Made by a program: the position numbers and the translations under genes
Shown: piece after piece, positions 34,474-47,100 of the stretch
How the letters are laid out: every line of letters starts with the position of its first letter
How positions within the stretch are numbered: position 1 is the first letter of the stretch
Assembly (NCBI GenBank): GCA_000320605.2
Contig: KB445794.1
Location: 248,001-312,000, forward strand
Reading direction: 5' to 3'
From: Gelatoporia subvermispora B
Taxonomy: Eukaryota; Basidiomycota; Agaricomycetes; Polyporales; Gelatoporiaceae
DNA length: 64,000 nt
Notes under the pieces: model-generated
The model's database searches: none
The model's input: the letters and a program-made list of their open reading frames with translations, nothing else
Told to the model about the DNA's origin: nothing

Positions 34474-36613
34474 TCACGCCTCCTGCATAACTGCATCGCC
34501 CTCCACGTCTGGCTCCGACCGTGCCTTCTTGCTCTCCCGCTCCTCCGTCTCTGCGCCGGGCGTGTCGCGGCCGTTCTGCCCCTGTTTCTCCTGCATTTTC
34601 GCGGCGAGTGCGCGCTTCTTGCGCAGCCGCGCCTGCTCGCGCAGCGTGAGCTCCTTGCCCTCGGGCGCATCCTCTTTCAGATCCGCGGCGAGGTCCATGG
34701 GCGCGTCGCTCCCTAGCGGATCGTGCTCCGGGTCGACGTTCTTGGGCATCGTCGAGAGCGCGGAGTAGAGGTCGAGCGTCTTGAGGTCATCTGCGGTGGC
34801 TGCAGAGCAAGGGGCACGTGTTAGGTTATGAGTAGGCAAATTAAAAAATGTGGGTGCATGCCTGGGAGGATGCACGCAGACCGGACGGCGTTGAGGAATG
34901 CGGGCGAGTCGGATGCACTGGCTTCAGCGGGCTTTGGATAGGCGGACAAGTCAGTATGGCCCTATCGATCGTATTGCGTGCATGACCAACCGTTCCGGAA
35001 GCCCACGACAACAACTTGACCATAGATTCCTTGGCTTCGTCAGAGGCATCGCCCGAGAGGTCCCGTGCGCCGTCGAATATTACCCACATGAGGCCATCCG
35101 CAACTAGCGTGAAGTCCACTACGGGCCTTTCCAAGTCTAGCGCATGAACTGTAGGTGGCGACGCAGCTCCCTCTTCCGGGAATGCACAGTAGAAGATGGC
35201 AGTCGCGCTGGGCTCTGTGAGCCACTGAGAGTCAGGAATAAGTTCAAGTGACGCACCCAACCGCACTGAACACGAGATAGCGGCCTCGCTCGCTCAGGTC
35301 CAGCGACCGTATTTTGTGCAGAACAAGGACTGCCGATCCAGGCTCCGCGTCCGTCTTCGCCCCTGCCTCAGTCGGCTCCTCCGCGACCTCCGGAGCCTCT
35401 GCTTCTGGAATAGCACCCTCAGTCTGCTCCTTGTGCTCGACCTCACCCTCACCATCCTCCTGCACGGCAGACATCTCCCGGCTCGCCTCACCCTCTCCTT
35501 CCTGCTCCGTCCCTTTCCCCTTCCCCTTGCGTCGTCCGCCGCGCCGTCGGCCCCTGTTCTGGCTTTCCGCGCCCTCTCCGTCCTCGCCGTCGTTCTCGCT
35601 CCGCCGGCGCTTGGGAGGCCTGACCTGGATGAAAGGCTCGACGACGTCGCTGATGGGAATCTCGCTGAGGAGACGGCCCGAAAACCAGTCCCAGAGCTTG
35701 AGCATTGGGTCGCCGCCGCCGGAGACAAGGGTGGATGGGGCGAATGTGGGAATGTGTACGGCGGATACGAATCTGTAATTCAGGGGAATAGGTGGGGGAA
35801 GTGAGTGGCAAGAATGCTAATGGTGAAAGGAATGGCGACGTACTTCCTGTGCCCAAGGCAGTATCGCTCAATCACATATCCTTGTGGGTACCAGCTTACA
35901 CGAACATGCTCATCTCGATCCGCAGTGATAATATACTTTTCGTCGGAGGTGAGAGTGAAGTCGGTCAGGAGGGAGACATGCCCGAGTATCAGAGATCCGT
36001 CAGATGGGTTTTCGTGCGAGGTTAACGCGCCACGTTTAGAACCGCTCGGGTCTGAGTCGGACGTAGACTCTGGGGCATAGTGAAGTGGGTAGCTGAACAG
36101 GATAATTATGTCAAGTGAGATCCATCTGAGGTCGTGAAACCGTGCTTACCTGAAGATGTCTCCGAATTTGTCGGACACAAGGATGGTTTGGCCGTCCTTG
36201 GTGAACTGAGTACCAGTGGCCTTCTTTGGAAGTTCTCTGCATAGAGACTGCGGCTCAAAAACGTGGAACAGAGTCGCCAGATTGAAGAACGTACCTCTCG
36301 CTCAAGACCTTCAGCCCGTCAATCTGCCATACCTTCAGGCGCTTGTCATCTCCCACAGTAGCAAGATGGTTGAAAGCCTCGTCCACCGCCGCCACGCGAA
36401 CAGGCCCCGAATTCAGCAACTGCGTCTTCTGTGTCTCATCCCAGTTTGCGGTAGAATGCAGCACACTTCCGTCTCTGAGCTAAGCGGTGAATAGGGAGCT
36501 TTCTAGGATGGGCACCAGACACACTGAGTATTGATAACCTGGACGTGAGGACCAGAGATAACAAGCGACTGGGATGCGCCCACAAATAGCCTAGAGTGAG
36601 GGTAGACTGTCAT
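34474..36613 (-). CDS. TRM82: tRNA (guanine-N7) methyltransferase non-catalytic subunit Trm82 (WD40)
   Basis: Several short exons on the minus strand start at the ATG at 36613 (exon 1 36613-36525, exon 2 from 36474) and end at TGA 34476-34474. WD40 segments include LATVGDDKRLKVWQI, GSLILGHVSLLTDF, EKYIITADRDEHVRVSWYP with GYVIERYCLGH, and LVSGGGDPMLKLWDW. The ITADRDEHVRVSWYPQG block is diagnostic for Trm82/WDR4. The protein is the beta-propeller partner of the catalytic Trm8 and makes m7G46 in tRNA. Between two propeller blades lies a long insert (about 35320-35620) that begins with a Lys/Arg-rich part and continues Glu-rich, clearly disordered. The C-terminal tail (EQARLRKKRALAAKMQ, then Ser/Glu-rich) is charged. 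It converges on the GH47 gene at 158 bp and diverges from the EXPERA gene. Confidence 0.92.
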
Positions 36614-36905
36614 TTTGAACCTTGCCTTCGGGATATTGACTTCAGGTCGGTTGAATGGGCGCCTAATGACGACGAAAAGTATGCGGCAAAAGCGGTCCGA
36701 TATTCCCGGAGCGCGACGCATCTCGCAAGCGCCGTGAGCTGTTGGACTTCAACGCCGCTCGCGCTGTAGTCGGTCGTCGCTCAAGAGCTTTCCTCGGACT
36801 CTACTACAGGTGATGACTTCTCCTCTAGATCTGTCTTCCATATACTCAACAAAGCGAAGTCCTGTAGCTGTTAAGCAATCCCGACTACCACTTATCCGCG
36901 TCGAA

Positions 36906-37663
36906 ATGCCCGAGATGACACGAAGGCCGCTGTCTGCACGGCCTTTCGACATGGTTTACTTCGCCTTCTTCATGGTATGGGGGCATTTACAGCGCGTTGC
37001 AGAATAACGGAAATAAGTTTCTATCTCAGATGCATCTACCTGCGACGTTGCTAGTGGACCTCCAAGCGCTATATCCTGCACATCTAGTGCCACCATTGAT
37101 TGCAAAGATCCCGGGATTTTACATCTCCATGTCTAACGACCCTTTGATTGGCGGCGCTATGGGTCTACTCGGAAAGGGTGACCAGTTTGTGTGGTTCAAA
37201 ACTTTCTTGCTCCTCGAGGCGTGAGTGTCCAGTGACTACCTGCAGTCGAGGTATTCCTCACACCAGTGATGTCGCTGTAGTCTGTTCCAGATTCCCGTCT
37301 TCGTCCTTGGAATGCGAGGGCTGTGGAAAGGTGAGTACAATTGATGACTGACGAAGAGACCTCAAGTAACGACGTGTGGTCGCAGACTCCCGCTCCATCT
37401 ACGTCCTGCTTCTGATTTACGCTGCATCAACCACTACTACGACTCTCCCATGTCTATCCGTCATTCTCACCACACCTCTGACATCTGGGGAAACTCTGGC
37501 CGCTGGTATAGTCTCCATTAGCGTCGAACAGCGATTGCTGCTGCTGTCTAGCTACATTCCATTCTTCCTGGTGCCCCTTATGATGACGATCGATATGGCT
37601 GTCCGTATTCTTCGTCTCGTCAATGCTGGGGTGGCTGTCTCTCTCTCGCAGAAACAAAAGTAG
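36906..37663 (+). CDS. TMEM97/sigma-2 receptor-like EXPERA membrane protein
   Basis: Four exons join in frame (36906-36974, 37030-37220, 37281-37330, 37386-37663) to give 195 aa. A second in-frame ATG at 36915 would remove three residues. Landmarks are RPLSARPFDMVYFAFF, HLPATLLVDLQALYPA, MSNDPLIGG, FVWFKTFLLLEALFQIPVF and GMRGLWK. Four hydrophobic segments are seen. The EXPERA domain is shared by EBP sterol isomerase, TM6SF2 and TMEM97. TMEM97-type proteins sit in the ER and affect sterol and lipid handling; the fungal role is not settled. The start lies 293 bp from the divergent TRM82 start, so the two genes share one upstream region. Confidence 0.88.
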
Positions 37664-37669
37664 AACATC

Positions 37670-38240
37670 TGCATGCTACATACATTATATTGCATCATGC
37701 TTGAACTCTAGCTGCTCTCGGCTAGCTGATCTGTACTGTGACTGTGCTTCGTACATTGCGAAGGCCGTCTAATTCATCGCAGGCGCTCCAGGTGGCGGAG
37801 TTGTCGAACACCATTCAGTCGAAATGCAAAGGAACCAAAACTATGTCCGGTGATAAGTACTCCGTTCTACTTCTAACCGAATTAGGACGTTTCGCAACAT
37901 CCGTTGCAAGTTTGACTGCGACATATTGTTTTCCAAATATGCGTCGCAGAATAGGCTAGAAGTTGGTCCGGATCGCAACGGCGTCCACTCTACCGTTATG
38001 GTTGAGACCAGGACACAGTCAACATTCGAAGTGTACACAACACAGTCTCAGGTCCGTTCTCCGCCAGCCCAAGGTACCCCTCGTGAGAAGAGCTTGTAGT
38101 AGGACGTGCGGGAAGAACATATGCCTGCCCGTTTGGGCGCTAGCGAGCATACCATCTTGCCTTCTACCTCTTCCCCCGCTGGTCGGACGCACTCCTTTGT
38201 CCCGTCGTACACGCCCATCCCTTCCATTTCGACCCTTGTT
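37670..38240. other. Intergenic stretch upstream of the kinase gene
   Basis: No gene is supported. The frame of the kinase is open further upstream, to about 37963, but the extension has no kinase-like content and the ATG at 38248 is preferred as start. Confidence 0.4.
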
Positions 38241-38247
38241 GATCAAG

Positions 38248-39595
38248 ATGACCTTCTCCACGATGCCCAGCTTCGTCGGAAAGTCCATCCACCTCGATGT
38301 ACCCTATAAACTCGAGCAGGTCATCGGTGAGGGTGCCTTCGGCGTCGTATATCGTGCGCGGAATCTCGCGTCGAGCCCATGGTCTCCTGAATACCGCGCC
38401 ATTAAGATCGCCCGCAAGTCGGTCGACAAGCTGCCGATGATGTATGAGCTGCTTATGCGCGAGACGACCCTCCATCGCCACGTCGCAGGCGTCCCGAACG
38501 TCCTCACGCTGCACGCCGTCTTCGAGAGTTCCAACTACATGTACCTTGTGCTCGATTACTGCCCCGGCGGCACGCTGTATGACCACATCATGAACGGTGC
38601 ATTCGAGCAAAATAACGAGCTCATCCGGAAGGTGTTCCTCCAAATCCTCAACGGCGTGCATGCGTGCCATGAGGAGGGTGTCTTTCACCGCGACCTCAAG
38701 CCGGAGAACATCCTGTGCACAAGGGATGGCTCGGCGGTGTATGTTGCGGACTTCGGTCTCGCGACGGACGAGCTCGTCAGCGAGGAGTTCGGCTGTGGGA
38801 GCCCCAGCTGGATGAGCCCAGGTAAGCTCCGCACTCGATGGCCGCTGCATTACAACCAGAGTGCAGTGCGCTGACCTGAGTCGTCTAGAGTGCATCGGCT
38901 TCGGATTCAGCTATGCACCCTACTCGTCAAGACAGAGCGACGTCTGGGCGCTGGGCGTCATTTTAATCAATATGATTGCGTCGTGCTTTCCGTGGGGTAA
39001 TGCTGTCGTCGAAGATGCAGGGTTCAAAGCGTTCCTCGACGACCCGCATTCCCTGTATGATAGAATGCCAATTTCACATGGCTTGTGCGAAATCCTCGAG
39101 CGAGTGTTTGATGTGAACCCGTCCGAACGCATGACTATCCCCGAGCTGCGCCGTGCAGTCGCAACGCTCGGTTCGTTCTTCGACGATGTCGACAGCCTCG
39201 ACTATGGCGTCGACCAGTCGATGCTCGCTCAGCACACCATCCGGTCGTCTGAGTCTTCGCTGGACGAAGACTCCGATATGGAGGATAGCGAAAGTGAGGA
39301 GAGTGAACTCGAATTTAGAAGTCAGGATGCAAGGTACCAAAGCGAAGTTGTGAGGACTGCGTTGCAGGCAGCGATGGAAGTAGCCCATGTGAACGACTCG
39401 CCTGAAAGCCATACACCTGAACTCTTGGACACCCCGAGCGACTCATGCGACAGCGACAGCTCATCCGAAGGGCCAACCACCCCTAACGCAGAACCGACGT
39501 CTGGAAATGTTGCTGTGTGCGAGAAGGTACCGACCTGGGAGGAATTAGAGACTGTTCTGGTCGCGCTCGCGGCTCGCGAGGTGTATGCAAATTGA
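38248..39595 (+). CDS. Ser/Thr protein kinase, Ran1/Ksp1-like group
   Basis: Two exons (38248-38821 and 38889-39595) encode 426 aa. The kinase domain is complete: Gly-rich loop IGEGAFGVVY (26-35), the ATP-binding Lys in AIKIARK (Lys53), HRDLKPEN (Asp149), DFG (Asp168), then GCGSPSWMSPE with the APE-like element rebuilt across the intron, and SDVWALGVILINMI. The GSPSWMSPEC activation segment and YAPYSSRQSDVWALG are typical of the fungal Ran1/Pat1, Sks1, Vhs1 and Ksp1 group, which links nutrient state to growth and meiosis. After the kinase domain comes a Ser/Asp/Glu-rich tail (about residues 320-400), likely disordered and phosphorylated. A second ATG at 38263 is possible. The assignment to one named kinase is not certain. 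Confidence 0.88.
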
Positions 39596-39609
39596 CGAAC
39601 GGAGAAGAA

Positions 39610-41110
39610 TGGCGTACTACTGGTGAATTTAGAGGATTCGCGGGTGTTTTTGCGGAGTGGAGCTGGTTACTGCCACCAATATCTCCCACCAGGATGATTG
39701 TTACGTACCGATACATACATATGGAACAACGATTTGGTTTTTGCACATTCCACCGGCTGAGTGTGACATTGTAAGTGTTGAGACAGCACGTCTTGGGAGG
39801 TACATAAAGCGAGCAACGCTGGCTGCCTTCGGGAGCTGATCAGAGTCGGAATCTGAGAGTGTGCAGCCGCAACAATGCTTGGATGTTCTGATATGAGTAC
39901 AACAAGATGCTGAGTCAGACCCAGAGTGATTGGGATTCGGATAGTCGAAATGAGTCTGACGAGCGAAGAGCAGGGCGGGGCCTCGCAGGGTTCGGAGGGA
40001 AAACAAATCTCGTCCTGCCGTGTCTCAAGCGGTGACTGTCGCCATCTTGCAGCTGTTCCTTGACTTCCCTCTGCGAGTCTGCCTCGGCTCAGTTGTAGTG
40101 ATATGTCATCGTCCGTTGCAGGTCCTGAATACTTGTATGAGGACATTGAATCGCACAGAGTCTGGCCAATAGAGCAGCCATTGAGGAACCCTGAAATGTG
40201 AGCTATGACATAATAATCGCTCTCACGGCGCGTCGTCGTATGTCTCTAGCTCGAAATGAAATGCAGTGGTGTGGAGAAGCAAGTGTCGGGTTGTAGCGGC
40301 CGACCTACGGACTGATGCTACGCCTGGGCGCCACACTCGAGAGATCCTACAAGTCAGTGTCCATTTCTGGGCGCGACAGACCGCCCCAAAACGCACACTG
40401 GGAGAAGGAGAATGGACGTTGTTCGCTTGCAAACGCGAGTTTTGTTCTAGATCGCTGCTCGCATGGGTCATGGTCGGTCCCGAGTGTCTTTTGATGCGCT
40501 CCGGTTTCCCGAACCAACATCCAGCGTCTGCTGGCTCCACCAACAAAGCGTCGTCACCATTGATGCGGATCTTCAGAGCGGTGATAGTGGCAACGCGCAT
40601 AAGCTCATCAACGAGGCGTCCAGGCAGTTCCCTGAGAGATCAAGCCTTCAGGTACGGATGCAGTCCACAAACGCCCCGAGAGCATAGCCAGTCGTAATGG
40701 TCAGGGCTGCCGTATCGTGCGCGACATTGAGTCGGGGCTCTAGTCGGCAGCCACGGTAGTGCCTCCTGACGCATACAACCGATGCAAGCAAATCGTTGAG
40801 AGTGGGGATAGCTAGAGGTTGTCGTCTCGCAGAAACAAGATGAGAGCGACGGAAACGACGGTGCACGAGACCTAAGATGAACGCCGGCGACGATGCAACG
40901 TTTACCACCGTCTCCGGTGATGGCTAGGCTGTGCGCTCATCATATCAAACGTCCTTACACTTCGGTGAGTGTCAATCAAGAGGCTCCAGTTTGCATATCA
41001 TGGGGGCTGGAAGATGTCGAACCCACCCTTCGCTCCCTCCGTTTCGCCTACCCCAGTCCCCTGCTCGCTTACGTAACCACCAAGTGTTGGGGATCCCCGC
41101 AGACAACATT
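39610..41110. other. Stretch between kinase and ACC1 genes, no firm gene
   Basis: Frames of 125-160 codons occur on both strands (for example 40266-40697 plus and 39667-40146 minus) but lack domains, overlap each other and show no exon structure. They are taken as chance frames. The right part leads into the ACC1 promoter. Confidence 0.35.
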
Positions 41111-41111
41111 A

Positions 41112-41155
41112 AGTCCCTGCCCTCTCCGTCTTCCTCCATCTCCCCTCCCCGTTTT
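41112..41155 (+). promoter_or_regulatory. CT-rich core promoter tract of ACC1
   Basis: A tract made almost only of C and T begins near 41112 and ends about 30 bp before the ATG at 41182. Such pyrimidine tracts are common just upstream of highly expressed fungal genes. No TATA box is seen. Confidence 0.4.
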
Positions 41156-41181
41156 CGGGCTGCCCACTAGAGTCTCTGGAC

Positions 41182-44100
41182 ATGGCCGCCTACGACCATT
41201 CAAAAGTAGCGCACTTTATCGGTCAGTACGGCGTCGAGGTCTCTTCGGACACCCGTCTAACCAGCTTTCCTTAGGCGGTAATACGCTAGACAAGGCTCCG
41301 TCTGGACCCGTCTCAGATTTTGTCAAGAGCAATGGTGGACACACGGTTATCACAAAAGTGAGTGGCTATGTGCGCGCAAAACAGGACTTTGGGAGCAAGA
41401 GGTCGCGTGGTACCCACTCCGCGACCTTTCCTTCCGATCTGAAGCTTCGAAAATCCCGAGCGAACGATTGACTGACTCTTCCTCCCCAGGTTCTCATTGC
41501 AAATAATGGTATGTTAAAGTCAGTCACAGGGAGGAGATGAGGGTCTTACCTCTTCTGTGTAGGTATCGCTGCCGTGAAAGAGATTCGCTCCATCAGGCAA
41601 TGGAGCTACGAGATGTTCGGCGCAGAGCGCGCCGTCGAGTTCACGGTCATGGCGACCCCCGAGGACCTGAAGGCGAATGCAGAATACATCCGCATGGCGG
41701 ATCGCTACGTCGAAGTTCCGGGTGGATCCAACAACAACAACTACGCGAACGTTGACCTCATCGTCGATGTCGCAGAGCGCGCAGGCGTACACGCAGTGTG
41801 GGCGGGCTGGGGTCACGCGTCGGAGAACCCGCGCCTTCCTGAGACACTCGCGGCCAACAAGATCGTGTTCATTGGCCCTCCCGGGAGTGCTATGCGGAGT
41901 CTTGGCGACAAGATCTCGAGTACAATCGTCGCGCAAAGCGCAGATGTGCCCACGATGGCGTGGTCTGGCTCGGGAATTGCTGAGACAGTACTCTCGGAAC
42001 AGGGCTTTGTGACCGTGGCCGACGATGTGTACCAGAAGGCGTGTGTGACGTCTGTGGAGGAGGGTATGGTCCGCGCGGAGCAGATCGGCTATCCCGTGAT
42101 GATCAAGGCTAGTGAGGGTGGAGGAGGCAAGGGTATTCGTAAAGTTGACCACCCGGACGCGTTCAAGAACGCGTTCAGTGCCGTTGCTGGAGAGATTCCT
42201 GGTGAGGCCGCCGAATCCTACTCCCAGGAACACTCGCTGATGCGTAGCAGGCTCTCCGATTTTCATCATGAAGCTCGCTGGCCAGGCGCGCCACCTTGAG
42301 GTGCAGCTACTGGCTGATCAGTACGGCAACGCAATCTCTCTTTTCGGTCGTGACTGCTCGGTGCAGCGTCGCCACCAGAAGATCATTGAAGAGGCTCCGG
42401 TAACGATCGCCAAACAAGACATCTTCGAGGAGATGGAGCGTGCTGCTGTGCGTCTGGCCAAATTGGTCGGATACGTCAGTGCGGGTACCGTTGAATGTAT
42501 GTATTCCTTCCATATGCAATACCCAACGGCTGACAGATTCTGTCTTTAGACCTGTACAGCCACGCCGAGGACGTGTTCTTCTTCCTGGAGCTGAACCCGC
42601 GTCTGCAGGTCGAGCACCCGACCACCGAGATGGTCTCTGGTGTCAACCTTCCCGCAGCTCAGCTGCAGGTCGCTATGGGTATTCCCCTCCACCGCATCCG
42701 CCACATCCGTCAACTCTATGGCCTCGCACCGAACGGCACATCGGAGATCGACTTCGGCATGGTTGACCCTGAGGCGAGCAAATTGCAGCGCAAACCCCGC
42801 CCCAAGGGGCATGTCGTTGCCGTCCGTATCACTGCCGAGAACCCCGACGCGGGCTTCAAGCCGTCCTCCGGTCTCCTTCAGGAGCTCAACTTCCGCTCCA
42901 GCACGAATGTGTGGGGCTACTTCTCCGTCGGCTCTGCGGGTGGTCTACACGAGTTTGCCGACTCCCAATTCGGTCACATCTTCGCATACGGTGAAGACCG
43001 TGACGACTCTCGCAAGAACATGGTTGTCGCACTCAAGGAGCTCAGCATCCGTGGTGACTTCCGCACGACGGTTGAGTACCTCATCAAGCTCCTCGAGCTG
43101 CAGGCGTTCCAGGAGAACACGATCACAACCGGCTGGTTGGATTCACTGATCAGCGACAAGCTCACCGCTGAGCGCCCCGATGCAAGTCTCGCGGTGCTCT
43201 GCGGTGCAGTCACGAAGGCACATCTTGCCTCCCAAGCGTGCTGGGAGGAGTACAAGCGTATTCTCGACAAGGGCCAGGTCCCATCGCGCGATATTCTGAA
43301 GACTGTCTTCGGTGTCGACTTCATCTACGACAATGTTCGCTACTCCTTTACCGCGACACGCTCGTCAACTACCCTTTGGACTCTCTACCTGAACGGAGGC
43401 AGGACCGTAGTTGGTGCTCGTCCTCTTGCTGACGGTGGCCTGCTCGTCCTGCTCGATGGTAAGAGTCACTCCGTGTACTGGAGAGAGGAGGTTGGGGCGC
43501 TGCGCTTGATGATCGACTCGAAGACGTGCTCTATCGAGCAGGAGAATGACCCTACCCAGCTCCGCAGCCCCAGTCCCGGTAAGCTCGTGCGCTTTCTCGT
43601 GGACAGTGGCGACCACATCAATGCTGGTGAGGCCTATGCCGAGATAGAGGTCATGAAGATGTATATGCCGCTGGTTGCGTCTGAAGACGGTGTCGTCCAA
43701 TTCGTCAAGCAACCCGGTGTCAGCCTCGAGCCAGGAGACATTCTCGGCATCCTCACTCTCGACGACCCCGCTCGCGTCAAGCACGCGAAACCCTTTGAGG
43801 GTCTGCTGCCAGCCATGGGTATGCCCAACGTTGTCGGTAACAAGCCCCATCAGCGCCTCCACTTTTACCTCGGCATCCTCAACGACATCCTCGACGGCTA
43901 CGACAACCAGGCAATCATGACCCCCACCTTCAAGGACCTCATCTCTGTCCTCGAGAACCCTGAGCTACCGTTCGCGGAGGTGACCGCGATTCTGTCCACG
44001 CTCTCGGGACGTATGCCTGCAAAGCTGGAGGATGGCATCCGCTCTGCGATAGAGACTGCCAAGGCAAAGGGCGAGTTCCCCGCCGTGCGCATCAGGAAGC

Positions 44101-47100
44101 TGCTCGATCACTGGATGCAGGACAATGTCCGCCCACAGGACCGCGCGATGTTCAGGAATCAGCTCGGCTCGCTCTTCGACGTCGTCGAGCGCTACCAGGG
44201 CGGCCTTAAGGCCCACGAGATTGACATCATTGCCGGCCTCCTTGCACGCTATGAGGAGACCGAGAAGCTTTTCGGAGGCAGCATCGAGGCCCGTGTGCTT
44301 ACGCTCAGGGAGCAGAACAAGGACGACCTCGACAAGGTTGTCTCCCTCGTCCTCAGCCACATCATGGCGCACCGCAAGGGCAAGCTCCTCATGGCCATCC
44401 TTGACTATGTCAAGAATAGCAGCTGGAACATCTCCAACCCTGATAGCAAGCTGTACAAGGTCCTGCAGGGCCTTGCTGCGCTCGAGGCGCGGTCGTCCAC
44501 CCAGGTCGCGCTCAAGGCGCGTGAGGTCTTGATCGCATGCCAGATGCCCTCGTATGAGGAGCGCAAGGTGCAGATGGAGAGCATTCTCAAGGCGGCCGTG
44601 ACCAACAGCTTCTACGGCGAGCAAGGCTCTGGCATGAAGTGCGTCTTCTCGGATTACTAGTGTGAACTGTGGATCTTAATGCTGATATCTCTGTAGGTCT
44701 CCTTCACTCGATGTCCTAAGGGAACTGATCGACTCGCGCTACACTGTCTACGACGTGCTGCCCACGTTCTTCAACTACACCGAACAGTGGATCGCTCTCG
44801 GTCAGTTATTCATGAAAAAGTCCACTATATTTCCCACTCATGCCTGTCTGTAGCTGCGCTGGAGGTGTATGTTAGGCGTGCCTACAAGGCATATGCGCTC
44901 ATGTCCGTTGACTACGAAGAGGGCGACGGCCTCACCGATGGCGAGGGTCCCCACGCCGTCACATGGCGTTTCGGCCTCCCTCAGTCTCACTCCCCTCCTG
45001 CTACACCTCAGCTGAACCGACAGTGAGTCACATCGTAATAGGATAAGCTTGATGCACTGAACACCTCCATTCTCCTTCAGGGAGCCGCCGCGTAGGCAAG
45101 CGTCTGTGAGCGATCTGACCTACATGATCAATCGCCACCAGAAGCAACCCCTTCGAACTGGTGCTACCGCGTCATTCCCGAACTTTGCGACCCTGTCCCG
45201 CGGTTTCAGCAAGGTCGCAGAGATGCTTCCTGTGTTCGACCGTGAGGAGTACATCCAACGCTACGGTAGCGACCAGCCCCCGAACGTGCTTAACCTTGCG
45301 CTGCGCATCTTCGACGAGAAGGATAATATGTCTGAGGACGAATGGTCAAAGAAGATCGATGAACTGATCAACAATCGCCGTGATGTCTTGACCCAACGCG
45401 GCGTCCGCCGTGTTTCGGTTCTCATCTGCAGGCCGGGCATGTACCCCCAGTACTTCACTCTACGTGACATGGGAGATGCATGGAGGGAGGAGCAAGCTAT
45501 TCGTCACATCGAGCCGGCTCTGGCGTTCCAGCTTGAGCTCAGCCGTTTGTCTAACTACAACCTCACGCCCTGCTTCACCGAAAACAAGCAGCTCCACATC
45601 TACCATGCCGTTGCGCGCGAAAACCAGCTGGACAGCCGGTTCTTCATTCGTGCGTTGGTACGGCCCGGACGCATAACTGGAAACATGAACACGGCGCAAT
45701 ACCTCATCTCCGAGACGGACCGGCTCGTGACGACCATCCTCGACACTCTCGAAGTCGTCTCCGCCAAGCACCGCAATGCGGACGTCAACCACATTTTCAT
45801 GAACTTCATCTACAACCTTCCTGTCACTTACGAGGATGTATTAGAGGCTATTGCCGGCTTCATCGAGCGGCACGGCAAGCGCCTATGGCGCCTGCACGTC
45901 ACTGGCTCTGAGATCCGTATCGTGCTGGAGGACAGCGAAGGCAATGTTACACCCATCCGCTGCGTCATCGAGAACGTGTCCGGCTTCATTGTCAACTTCC
46001 ACGGTTACCAGGAGATCACCACCGACAAGGGCACGACGATCCTGAAGTCCATCGGCGAGAAGGGACCCCTTCACCTGCAGCCCGTGCACGGCCCGTACCC
46101 CACCAAGGAGTCGCTGCAGCCCAAGCGTTACCAGGCCCACCTCATTGGTACCACTTATGTCTACGACTTTCCTGACCTCTTCTCGAAGGCGTTGAGCAAC
46201 GTCTGGGCAAAGGCTCGGTCTATCAACTCGACCTTGACTGTCCCGAAGAAGATGCTCGAGTCACGGGAGCTCGTTCTGGACGAGCATGATCAGCTGCAAG
46301 AAGTTGACAGGGCGCCTGGCAACAACAGCTGTGGTATGATCGGCTGGGTATTCACGTTGAGGACGCCTGAGTACCCTGAAGGTCGCCGTGCCGTCGTCAT
46401 CGCCAACGACATAACGTACAAGATTGGTTCCTTCGGCCCAACCGAAGACCAGTTCTTTTACCTTGCATCGCAGTATGCTCGCGAGCAGGGGCTCCCTCGT
46501 ATCTACCTCTCCGCAAACTCCGGTGCTCGTATCGGTCTGGCCGAGGAAGTCATGAACATGTTCTCGTGTGCGTGGAACGACCCTGAGCACCCCGAGAAGG
46601 GTGTTGACTACATCTATCTCACGCATGAGAACTACCTCAAGATCCAGGAGAAGGCGGCCTCCGCCATCCGCACCGTCGAGATTCAGGAGAGCGGCGAGCT
46701 CAGGCACAAGATTACCGACATCATTGGTCTCCAGGACGGTCTCGGTGTCGAGTGCTTGAAGGGTTCGGGTCTCATTGCCGGCGAAACTTCTCGTGCATAT
46801 GACGACATCTTTACCATCACTCTGGTCACCGCTCGTTCCGTCGGTATTGGTGCTTACCTTGTCCGTCTTGGCCAGAGGGCCGTCCAAGTCGAAGGCCAGC
46901 CCATCATCCTTACTGGTGCCCCTGCCCTCAACAAGGTGCTCGGACGCGAGGTCTATACTTCCAACCTGCAGCTTGGTGGCACGCAGATCATGCACAAGAA
47001 CGGTGTTTCTCACCTCACCGCGGGCAGTGATCTCGAAGGCGCTATGCACATTATCGAGTGGTTGTCGTACGTGCCGGAGGTCAAGGGCGCTCCTCTGCCC

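Noticed and set aside
38248..38250. Upstream extension of the kinase frame to 37963
   Set aside because: The extra residues have no kinase-like content, and the ATG at 38248 gives a normal N-terminus before the Gly-rich loop.
45630..45650. An LDSRFF hexapeptide inside ACC1, identical to part of the secreted-peptide motif
   Set aside because: It is a conserved part of the ACC central region and has no link with the small peptides. A six-residue match is taken as coincidence.
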